A DNA stretch of 64,000 bases from Bemisia tabaci (lineage: Eukaryota; Arthropoda; Insecta; Hemiptera; Aleyrodidae): assembly GCF_918797505.1 (NCBI RefSeq), contig NC_092802.1:18373883-18437882 (forward strand). The letters are read 5' to 3'. How positions within the stretch are numbered: the stretch's first letter is position 1; each line of letters starts with the position of its first letter. Positions 55,654 through 64,000 of this stretch are shown here, piece after piece. The translations under genes and the position numbers were made by a program. The notes under the pieces were generated by a model, which was not told where the DNA came from, ran no database searches, and saw only the letters and a list, made by a program, of their open reading frames with translations.

Positions 55654-57600
55654 CCACCATTCAACGATTAGTTTCCACTGCTTCGATATCTCAAATGCCA
55701 TGCCCCTATTCCGCACGAAGTTAATCTCAGCCAAGGTCGCTTTGCTCAGTCACACATCACAGTTTTATTTCTCACCCCCGCGTGTTTCCTCTATTGGAAA
55801 GTAAATAAATAGTTCTTCTCTCGAGGGAGGGGGAGATTGCTAATAAATTGCATTTTATTTCGGATGGGTATGACAGACGAAGGACATCGGCAAGAATCCC
55901 CCTCTCCGAGGGAAAATCATGTATGTTTTCTTTTGATTCTGCTAAGTTGTGAACGCGAGAAAAAGAGGGATCTAACACACGGAGAGCATCAGATTGAGCC
56001 ATACCTATAAAAATTTACAATATTTAGCAAGAATCAAGAACAGCAAGCACAATATTAGCAAGAATTCGCGAGGGAATATATATTTTGTGCATTATATTCT
56101 TCAATAGTCAAAAGAATTTCTGTTGTAATAAATTTTTATTCCTACAGATATTTGTTGGTTCCGTCTCTTTTTTAAACGAATTAATCTCCAAATTTAATGT
56201 ATCCTTTCCTTGTCCTAACTTTTAACTTTGTACTACCTTTTGTGACCCCTACTTTTTAAATTTTTAAATTATTTTGATCTCTCCTCTAAGGTGTTAATGG
56301 CTCAATTGTTAGAAGCACCAAATAAACTATCTACCAACCAACCTACTATTATTCATGAGAGGGACTGTAATTGTATTGACGTTTATGTGATGTATTATTA
56401 TTATTATTATGTTCTCGTATCTCAATTCACAGCTCGAGGCCGGTAGATATTTAGTCCTCCCCCGGCAATTTGATGCAAAGGAGAGTCCTTAAATTTTTTA
56501 TTATTATTATTGTGAGATGCTATACCCCTCCTACTCCTATACTTCCTCTTCTTTCGTGTATTCTCCTTCAAAGTTGCATCAACTCTCTTTGCTTCTCCTA
56601 TTTCCTCTTCCTGTTCTTCTTTTCCCTTCACATTTTGCTTCTCTTCCTTTAATTTCGTATTCTATTTCCGATCAGAAAAGTGTTAAAGAATCCCAATCTA
56701 TTGCATACATACATCTTTTTTTAACCCTCTGAATGGTAAGTAGACCAATTTGCTTCATTCGATGCTATCCATGCGAGTCGGTTCGGTGGAGTGTGGCAGT
56801 TGAATTCTTGCACGATTTTTTTCCCGCACGTTAAGTACCTAATGCAACTCGAGCAATGCCCACTTGACGTGCAAACTAAAAATCAACGAATAATTAAAAC
56901 TGCAAACGACTGGGTGTCATGTTTCTCTATTTACATAGTAATTGAGGGCTCAATCTCGATTCTTAACCTCCCCAGTCGCAGAGGACTTGCCAAATGTACA
57001 CATAAAATAAACGAGGACGAGTAGAATGCTCCTATTAAGGCACCGGAGACTCCTACAAGATGGCAACACTGAATTTTCTCTACTTAAAAGCTTTGTAAAT
57101 AACCAATTCCAGGTGAGACAGCCTGCCTCTGCACAGAATGTCCCAGTAATAAACCGCCAGACTGCAGTGGTGAGTAATGGTCAGGATAAGACTCATTCTC
57201 TGTATGAAGCTTTTTTCAGACGTAATTCAGTCGGAGCAAAGCCCTTACCCACCTACTTTTGGAGAAATATCTTTTCAGCTGAATTTTGGCGACAATTATA
57301 GACTAAAATTCATAGAAAATGGTTACATTCCTAAATTCTAGCGATGGATTCATCAATTACATCAAAATAATCGAATCTCAAGTTTAAGGGAGGTTTCAGG
57401 GGATCTTCGGTCTCAGGATAAAAAGAAAATTGGTTTTTTGCCCCGTAAATTCCTGATAGGCATTCCTTTATAATTTGAGATGTTTAATTTTTTGAAGCAA
57501 TTAATAAATTTTGCGGTAGAACTTATGGGGGTGAGCAATTTCGTTTGTCATCAAAACCGCATCAAACTAATTTAAATTCATATCAAAATTCGACACTTTG
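55654..57600. other. Low-gene stretch with simple repeats
   Basis: No recognised gene. (ATT)n tracts lie at about 56391-56411 and 56498-56512. 'aataaactatctaccaacca' followed by 'acctactatt' near 56322-56350 looks like the tail of a non-LTR retroelement. A pyrimidine-rich part spans 56515-56660. The segment near 57030-57130 has weak C-like similarity. Confidence 0.4.
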
Positions 57601-58139
57601 CCTTTAATAAATACGCACGAACGAATATCAATACATTGCTTGTGTCCAACGCTCACAGGCGGGTTACGAATTGGCTTTACCAATTCCAGACCCGCACAAC
57701 CCGAAACTGCAAATTCCACTTCAATTTATTGCGTATGCAGCCCGGAACACACGTTTCCTGCAGATCAAACGTATCCATTCTCCGAAACGCAATACATCAT
57801 TATTCAATAAACTACGGAGGCTCGACTTCATTTCAATACTTAGAGGCAGGTTGTGAGTTTGTCCCCTCATTGCATGCGACACACAGCACACAGCCTGTAA
57901 AGCCTTTTGCCCCCTCGAATGCTGATATACGCAGCCCACAACACATGTCTCCCGTAAATTTCACGATCCAAGCGTCGGTTTTCGCAAAATCTCTCCCTTT
58001 GACCGTGCTCGACTAGAACTACCTCACCAGCAGAAGCTTCTATTCCATTTCGACGTGTCCCTACTACTTAACCCCGAATCTACCCCACTTAAGTGTAATG
58101 CTTCAAGGCGGGCTCCTGGTTAGCCCCTTCAACACATGA
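57601..58139. other. GC-richer stretch with dispersed minisatellite relics
   Basis: Motifs like 'gcgtatgcagcccggaacac' (about 57730) and 'atacgcagcccacaacacat' (about 57927) precede the tandem array at 58140. Open frames lack domains. Confidence 0.4.
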
Positions 58140-58292
58140 TGCATGCGACTTGCAACTCGCGGTTCTCCTTCATTCGCTAGTGTATGCAGCCCGCAACGCA
58201 CGGTTCTCCTTCATTCGCTAGTGTATGCAGCTCGCAACGCACGGTCCTCCTTCGACCGCTAGTGCATGCAGCCCGCAACGCACGTCTGCCGC
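58140..58292. repeat. Minisatellite, 41-bp unit, about 3.5 copies
   Basis: TGCAGCCCGCAACGCACG-type cores start near 58185, 58226 and 58267, separated by 'gttctccttcattcgctag'. A less similar unit precedes them. Confidence 0.88.
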
Positions 58293-58765
58293 TGCGGCAC
58301 CCCCATCCGCGCGTCGATCCATCGAAGCGCGATACTCAGGTCTTTACAAATACCCCCAATCGAATATCGATACCTTCCGGCTCGCTGGGGAGCGGGTTGC
58401 GTGTCGGCCGGAATTAAATCTCGCCGCTCGCTCGCCCCCCCCCCTTCCCGACCCCCCCCCCCCCGATCACTTGGGACTCGACGACCGGAGATAAAGGTAA
58501 GAAGTGGGCTGAGGAGGGTCCGCGGTGACCGGGGGGGGGGGGGGGGGGGGCGCAAAGTCAAAGCATGCATACAAATTAGAACAACTCCTTTCGCGCATTC
58601 GACCGTTCGGAGGAAAATAGTTTCGCGTTTTCCGATCGGACTCCTCCCCCCCCCCCTTTTTTCCCACGGCCGACGGAGCACCGCGCCGGGTCCTGAGATG
58701 CGGGAAATGAATTGAAAATGCGACAGGCACTGCTCGCTGCAAGGCGGAGGCGGCGTTGCCGCGAT
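58293..58765. other. GC-rich island with long C- and G-homopolymers
   Basis: C-runs at about 58435-58445 and 58455-58467, a G-run of about 20 at 58530-58550, and a C-run near 58645-58657. Open frames are low complexity. Homopolymer lengths may be unreliable. Confidence 0.45.
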
Positions 58766-58930
58766 CAGTGGCGTAGCGTGGATTGCGATGTATCGATTGT
58801 TATGGCATTTAAACCTATGGTAAAAAATCGATTATAAAGGCGTTCGCTGCGGACACCCTGTTTATCGATCCTTTTCCGTAGGTTTAAATGGCATACCGAT
58901 CGATACATCGCAAAGCACACCACGCCACTG
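58766..58930 (-). mobile_element. Family B hAT-like MITE, complete
   Basis: The termini are CAGTGGCGTAGCGTG and CACACCACGCCACTG. The flanks TTGCCGCGAT and TTGCCGTGAT match at nine of ten positions, longer than the usual 8-bp duplication. Confidence 0.9.
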
Positions 58931-59091
58931 TTGCCGTGATGAGAAAATTATGATGGTCTCCGTAACAATAGATTTAGAATTTTGATTCCTCTCAATTTGA
59001 GCAGTCCGACCCTTCGAGACAAGCAGATCCTATGTACATTTTTTTCTTCCCCCCCCCCCCCCATTTCGAAACTAATTTATTATCATTTTCC

Positions 59092-59285
59092 TTTTTTTTT
59101 TACTACTTCAAATACCGAACAAGTGGTAATAGATTCCCTACAGCCCCGCCCCCTCCGTCCCTACTATGTAACATCCCGAGCCAACCCTTGTTTGAGAACA
59201 TCAAACTCGGGTCGCCTAGCTGGGAATCGAACCCGGGACCTCCTGATTATAGAGCCAGCGCTACAACCCCTAAACCACAGGAAGC
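59092..59285 (-). mobile_element. tRNA-derived SINE, copy 2
   Basis: On the minus strand the head GCTTCCTGTGGTTTAGGGG has an A box at about 59266-59276. A B box GGTTCGATTCC lies at about 59223-59233. The body shares 'ctactatgtaacatcccgag'-type sequence with copy 1, and the poly(A) tail is at 59100-59092. Length about 194 bp. Confidence 0.88.
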
Positions 59286-59367
59286 TTCTTACAGTTTTCA
59301 TTTACCTATCTTAATTTAAGCGATATTGAATGGGTAAACATACTCTCTAAATGACCCTCGTTTAATG

Positions 59368-59715
59368 CAGTGTTGCCACAGAATTTAGAAGATGGAATTC
59401 CCTGACATTTCCCGGATTTCCCTGACACATTTTGGCGGAATTCCCTGACAATTAAAGGTATGCCAGATGGTTACACAACATAATTACAGATAGTTTTCAC
59501 GCGAATTAGTTGTTCGAAACGTCAAACCTTTCTTGGAAAGCAAAAAAAAGGTGACTAAAGGATTTTTCCCTGACATTTTCGTAATTTTTCCTGACATTTC
59601 CAGGGTTTCCCTGACTTTTAAAAATTCCCTGACATTTCCAGGTTTTCCCTGACATTTCCCGGTTTTCCCTGACATTTCCCGGTTTTCTCGGTATTCCCTG
59701 GCTGCGGCAACCCTG
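59368..59715. mobile_element. Element X: CAGTGTTGCC termini filled with CCCTGACATTTCC repeats
   Basis: It starts CAGTGTTGCCACAGAATTT and ends 'ctgcggcaaccctg'. TTCCCTGACATTTCCCGG and variants recur at roughly 18-base spacing, densest at 59565-59700, with a few near 59398-59455. It resembles Q1 and Q2 in style, not in sequence. Confidence 0.75.
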
Positions 59716-60018
59716 AAAATGGCATCGCTGCGCCTTTAACCAGGAATAAAGCGAAAATGGAGATTTCCCCCAGGGGTTGAGGGGAGCAGGGGGGTTGTGG
59801 AGGGGGAGCACTCAATGGCAAACACACTAATCCAAACTGTGGCGGGAATTGACCGAAAGGTCAAAGGTCCCGCTTGCCCAGCACTCTCACCATTGTTGCC
59901 AGATTCTAGTGAATATCGTTGATTTTCAATTGTCATAAAAATAAAGATTAGGAAAATACCCGCGCCGATCGGCCCGTTTTCACTTCGACGTTCCTGATTT
60001 CCGTTTAAAAACCTCCAT
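59716..60018. other. No gene recognised
   Basis: It contains a C/G-rich tract near 59770-59810 and no coding motif. Confidence 0.35.
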
Positions 60019-60632
60019 CAGTGGTGTGGTGTGCTTTGCGATGTATCGATTGATCTGTCATTTTAACCTATGGGAGAAATCTATAAGCAGGGTGTTCGCA
60101 GCGAACACCTTGAAAATCGATTCTTTACCAGAGCTTCAAATGGGGAAATATCGAAAATCTATGTCGCAGGCAAATAGTAAAATTAGGCGTTTTGTCAAAT
60201 GCCTAGGCAAATAGTCAAATATTCTAACTTAGATTGAAATTCTGCTTCTTTACCTAATTTTTGACAAAATAATTAATTTCTCCTGTAAGACAAAATTCTC
60301 AGTAAAAATTTGCATCGCACAGTAGTATTTTAAACCGTTTTTAGCTCCTGCACAGACACTTATCTGGAAATTTTCAGCATGTCTTAGAATACAGAATTTT
60401 TAGAATTTCATCATTTAAAAATATGAGAGGCAAATAGAGAGGAAGAGACAAGAAGAATTCGTAGGTTTGATGAGTTATTTTTCCAAAAAATATTGAAAAC
60501 TCGCGAGCTCCTCGCCATAAATTCAAAAAATTGTACAGACCGTCAAAATTTAACTATCTGCCTAGGCATTTGACAAAATGCCTGATTTCACTATTTGCCT
60601 GCGACATCTATTTCATTCACGCCTCGCCACTG
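60019..60632 (+). mobile_element. Family B hAT-like MITE, complete, containing element F
   Basis: The termini are CAGTGGTGTGGTGTG and CACGCCTCGCCACTG. An exact 8-bp duplication, ACCTCCAT, flanks it (60011-60018 and 60633-60640). Removing F restores a normal length of about 165 bp. Confidence 0.93.
60162..60606. mobile_element. Element F, inserted in family B
   Basis: The termini TGTCGCAGGCAAATAGTAAA and 'tttcactatttgcctgcgaca' extend as inverted repeats over about 55 bases ('ttgtcaaatgcctaggca'). A 4-bp duplication, TCTA, lies at 60158-60161 and 60607-60610. Confidence 0.88.
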
Positions 60633-60711
60633 ACCTCCATTCTGAATTACTTTGTGATAATTGAATTTTCAACATACGCGCCAAACGTTTGGCAGTTTTT
60701 CACGTGGGAAA

Positions 60712-60940
60712 CACTGGAAAAATAAACACATTGGATCTAGAGTCCGGACTCTTGAAAACATTGACAAGAAAAAATACCCTTGATTCAATCGGATTTTCGC
60801 TTGAATCAAAACGAAACCCGCTTAAATTAAGAAGCTTTTTTCTTGATTTAACCTAAAATCCGATTGAATCGAGAGAATTTTTTCTTGTCAATGTTTTTAA
60901 GAGTCTGGACTCTAGATCCAGGCGACTTTGTTTTCCAGTG
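60712..60940. mobile_element. Family I hairpin element, copy 4
   Basis: CACTGG plus an A-run and a T-run plus CCAGTG bound the element. The arms are 'tctagagtccggactcttg' and 'aagagtctggactctaga'. Confidence 0.87.
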
Positions 60941-60944
60941 TTCT

Positions 60945-61063
60945 TTGAGCTTGAGAGTTGATTTCAGAGAAAAACAGCGACATGGCGGTCGCATTTCTCA
61001 CGAAATTTAACTCAAGACGATATACTTAAATCGCAAATCCCTGACACATGTAAGAACTCCATT
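60945..61063. mobile_element. Family H fragment (terminal part of the right arm)
   Basis: 'tgagcttgagagttgatttc', 'aaatcgcaaatccctgacac' and 'agaactccattt' are the final part of an H right arm. Confidence 0.75.
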
Positions 61064-61367
61064 TCCATGAGCTGGATGAACTCGAACCGAAGTTTTTTCC
61101 TCTCAGCGGCACGACGGGCACCTCAAAGCTCGTCGGGAACTCCGAATCAAAGCTGAGAAAAAGTTCGACCAGGGAACTGGGAGGCGAAAACGCAACTGAG
61201 ATGAATCCGCACCTAATTACGCCGAACTTATAATTTGCGGCTTGGCGAACCCAACTTCGAGACAGGGGATTCGACGAAAGTCCACAACAAAAACCGCAAA
61301 TACGACGCAGCTAATCACAAACCCCGCTTAATATCCCGGTCTACCTCGTTCGTCCGTCGCACTCCTG
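61064..61367. other. GC-richer island
   Basis: 'cacctaattacgccg' near 61209 is a TAATTA core. No gene is recognised. Confidence 0.35.
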
Positions 61368-61632
61368 CAGGCTGATTGCTGAAATTGGTAGATAAAGCTA
61401 TAGACAAAGAAGACCAAAAGGACATGGAGAGGTCCTATTGGAGGGAGCGGGTGGTTGCAATGGATAAAGGAGGTAGGTGATTGACTAACTAACCGGCAAC
61501 CTTTGAGAGCCCTATAGTTAGTCCATCATTTTCTCCTATTGCCTAAAAGAACCACCCATTATGACCAATAGGATCACTGCGTACTCATAATGTTCTCTTT
61601 GTCTATAGCTTTGTCTATCAATTTTAACAATC
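61368..61632. mobile_element. Family G element, copy 4 (right terminus decayed)
   Basis: 'cttgatt/gctgaaattggtagat', 'aaagctatagacaaagaaga' and the mirrored 'tttgtctatagctttgtcta' define the family arms. CTG precedes the left end. Confidence 0.7.
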
Positions 61633-61636
61633 CGAG

Positions 61637-61824
61637 GCATGGACCGAGGAATTAAGGTTGCGGCAAGGAACGAATGGAATGAGAGAAAGAACGGAGATAG
61701 GAATTCGGGAAAGGGTTGCTCAAAGATTATGAAAAAAGGTCCAATTTGTGTAATCTTTATTCCCGTTTGTGACATCCATAAGCCGCGTTGTCTTAACCCT
61801 CTCTATACCTATAAAGGGACTCTA
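61637..61824. mobile_element. Family L right part
   Basis: 'ggcaaggaacgaatggaatg', 'gtgtaatctttattcccgtt' and the terminus 'ataaagggactcta' are present. The left half is missing, apparently replaced at the junction with G4. Confidence 0.78.
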
Positions 61825-61861
61825 ATATCATAACTTTCTCAATAAATAAATATTAAAAAAA

Positions 61862-61907
61862 AAATTGGCAACATTCGAATGCTTATACGGCGTTCTTCCT
61901 TAGAGCC
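61862..61907 (+). mobile_element. Family A right-terminus fragment
   Basis: 'attggcaacattcgaatgct' then 'tatacggcgttcttccttag'. The last bases of the terminus are changed. Confidence 0.6.
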
Positions 61908-62798
61908 TTAACTTAGGCGGTTTTACTTCTAGATCTTGGGTCAGCTGCACGGGGGACAAAATTATGTTTTGATGGCCGAGCGTGCCCCATCACACACAAG
62001 GAATGAAGATGGAAAAACAGGAAGGAAAAATGCTCGATCTACCCTGAGAGCAAACTAGGAGAAACATAAGCAGCACATCCGATGCCCTCGAAACAATAAA
62101 ATATAACAGCCAAACACAGTCATTCGATTCCAATCTGTTTCGTCTTCTTGGAGAGGAGTGCTAGATATCCTGTCAAAATGTCTCCTCCGTAATTTCGGAT
62201 CGAATTTCAATAAAATATGAAACTGAATATACCTTGCAGGGTTGCAGGATATTCGGATTTTCCCCTTTATTTTCACAGCATTAAGTAGAAGAATTTGGCT
62301 GAACTTAGTCTACGTGTATCAAACAATGCCAAATTTTAGCTCATGCTTCCTTTTTCAGCAGAAAAATAAGCAAAATACTGACTTGAAATTTTGTCAGTTC
62401 TAATTAAAGGGATATTTACATCTTAATGGTATTGAATCTTATCGGTTTCTTCGGCTTTTTTCCCATTTTATGAATCCAACAAAAAATGGACGGGGACTCT
62501 CTTATGACCTTGTGTTGCACCCGGAAATATATGCAATATATCATAGCGACTTCCAGCACTGATGTACCTTCCATTTATATAGTGTACACGTTACTTTCAA
62601 AGGTAAACGCTCAGATTCGCCTTTATGATGACTGACGACCAAAAAGTTGAGCGTCTGGTTAAGAAATTGGGCGCTGTCGGCCCAATTGATCAATCTTTCA
62701 AATGCATGGGTTGGCAGCGGCACTTTTCTAGTGATTTCCGTTCTTCACGTTGTCGCCCTTTTGGGCCCTGAAAGCTACATACATCGAGTTGTCTACAC
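61908..62798. other. No gene recognised
   Basis: Single-copy-looking sequence. Minus-strand frames at 62055-62276 and 62541-62723 have no recognisable domain. Confidence 0.35.
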
Positions 62799-63050
62799 TG
62801 CCGTGCTAGGGGAAAACGCTGTATGAACCATCAGGCGTTGCCAAATTTTCTTGGGTAAAACACGACTTTCTCGGTAAACTTATGAATATTTTTCTTCCAA
62901 TTTTTCAGATAATTTTGTTCGCGATTTCACCCAAAGTTTCTGAGAATTTTAGGGAATAATATCCATAAATTTCCTTAAAAATAAACATTTTAGTGAAGGA
63001 AGTTTAGCAACTTCCGAATGTTCATACGGCGTGTTCCCGTATCACGGTAG
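62799..63050. mobile_element. Family A MITE, complete
   Basis: The termini are CTGCCGTGCTAGGG and CCGTATCACGGTAG. The flanks TACA and TATA match at three of four bases. Confidence 0.87.
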
Positions 63051-63086
63051 TATACTCTCCATATAAAGGTACTCTATTGTCGGTTA

Positions 63087-63410
63087 CAATAAAAACACAC
63101 TAAAATACGAAAAACAAATGGGTAGACAATGCTAGAGGAGACATGAAACAATCAGGATGTTTCGGGCCAATTACATGCCCGTTCTCAACTGGAACAGAAG
63201 CTAAAAAATGTAAAAATTAAGAGTTTTGCACTGATTCCTACCTCGGTCAGTTGCATGCTCATTTTCTCGTTTTAATTTTTACATTTTTTAGCTTCTGTTC
63301 CAGTTGAGAATGGGCATGTAATTGGCCCGAAACGTCCTGGTTGTTTTATGTCTCCTCTGGCCGTGTAATACCCATTTGTTTTTTTTTTGTATTTTAGGGT
63401 GTTTTTATTG
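63087..63410. repeat. 324-bp inverted repeat with a Penelope-like motif in each arm
   Basis: CAATAAAAACACACTAAAAT mirrors 'attttagggtgtttttattg' and pairing continues for about 130 bases. Each arm carries 'ccagttgagaatgggcatgt' then 'ggcccgaaacgtcc' in its own orientation. No reverse transcriptase is visible. Confidence 0.85.
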
Positions 63411-63788
63411 TTGCCTGCATTCGGGCTATTGTGTGTGTCTCTCTCTCTTATCGATTACATTGCTAACATTGTTAAGGCGAGGTATCTGATCACGGTTCTC
63501 CCTAAATTTTAAGGAGGGGCGTTCGGTTGGATCACAAATCCTCCGCTCTTGCATGAACTCAATTCCTGACGAAAATGGCATTTTCAGTTCTGAGAACCCA
63601 CTCGCGGGCGGGTAAATTTTGCTACAAGCACGGGGTGGATTTAAGTGCTCCAACGCTTCATGCGAGTAATGAAGTGGGTGAGCCGAGTTTACGTAACTCG
63701 GTTCGCTTCGATGTCGGACCCTTTTCTGTTTACGTCATCACGGTTTCGCGAATCGGCGGAGGTGGTTCGTGCGGGAGGACACACTCCC
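63411..63788. other. No gene recognised
   Basis: It includes a (TC)n tract at about 63436-63450. An 80-codon plus-strand frame at 63575-63817 runs into a transposable element and has no domain. Confidence 0.35.
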
Positions 63789-64000
63789 ATGCCGTGCTAA
63801 GGAAAAACGACGCATGAACCTTCAGGCGTTGCCAAATTTCCATTGATAAAACACGATTATCCTGGTAAACTTGAGAATATTTTTCTTCCGATTTTCCAGA
63901 TAATGTTGTTCGCAATTTCACTTGAAATTCCTGAGAATTTCGAGGAAAAATATTCGTAACTTTCCTCAAAAATAAACATGTTACTGAGAGAACTTCGGCA
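63789..64000. mobile_element. Family A MITE, cut by the window end
   Basis: The left terminus ATGCCGTGCTAAGGAAAAAC and 'ttcaggcgttgccaaatttc' are present. The element continues beyond the window. Confidence 0.85.

Noticed and set aside
56322..56350. Complete LINE ending in 'aataaactatctaccaacca'
   Set aside because: The tail-like sequence is suggestive, but no reverse transcriptase, duplication or second copy is visible, so only a note is given.

Overview
This window is nuclear DNA from an animal, most likely an insect. No bacterial operons, rRNA or intact tRNA genes are present. One short spliced coding exon (11716-11813, minus strand) gives a peptide I recognise as the start of the extracellular domain of the insect GABA-gated chloride channel RDL, with a consensus acceptor on one side and a gtaagt donor on the other. 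The rest of the window therefore looks like intron, and possibly upstream, sequence of Rdl. The two introns touching this exon run for at least 11.7 kb on the 3' side and up to 52 kb on the 5' side, unless exons I did not recognise lie in between. A hemipteran such as a whitefly would fit the repeat style, but that is a guess.

Almost everything else is non-autonomous transposable elements. The main families, each with several copies, are: A, about 250 bp, termini CTGCCGTGCTAAGG, 4-bp target duplications; B, about 164 bp, termini CAGTGGCGTGGCG, 8-bp duplications, hAT-like; C, about 164 bp, termini CAGAGGCGGATCC, 8-bp duplications, hAT-like; E, about 253 bp, termini CGACGGTGAAAC, 4-bp duplications; H, about 500-bp foldbacks, termini GGAGATGTTGCATG; I, J, R and S, hairpins that share CACTG plus an A-run at the ends but have unrelated interiors; K, about 233 bp, termini CACAGTGG, 5-bp CG-rich duplications, Transib-like; L, about 313 bp, termini TAGAGTCC, 8-bp duplications, hAT-like; G, termini CGGGCCGATTATTG, 3-bp duplication; Q and X, CAGGGT termini filled with short motifs; and N, a composite with a conserved near-perfect hairpin. 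There are also two tRNA-derived SINEs, a small retro-insertion with a 13-bp duplication, a 0.9-kb Mutator-like element with a decayed transposase fragment, a 4-unit satellite-like array (37.6-38.6 kb), a 170-bp spacer-less palindrome at 198-367, and purine, pyrimidine and poly-G/C tracts.

Layout: 0-7.9 kb is packed with elements. From 7.9 to 12.4 kb is an AT-rich, almost repeat-free block holding the Rdl exon. From 12.7 to 64 kb, element clusters alternate with GC-rich single-copy-looking islands, for example at 13.5, 16.3-16.8, 17.6-18.1, 25.0-25.3, 31.1-31.4, 38.7-39.1, 43.4-44.0, 46.8-47.2, 58.3-58.7 and 61.1-61.4 kb. Several of these islands contain TAATTA-type cores.

Nested insertions give relative ages: L inside K, G inside E, F inside B, Q inside A, a hAT-like element inside Q inside K, and A inside a SINE. 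In several cases the duplication can be confirmed against an uninterrupted copy elsewhere in the window. No cooperating gene system is visible beyond this. The strongest single result is the Rdl exon, followed by the Transib-like K family and the Mutator-like element.
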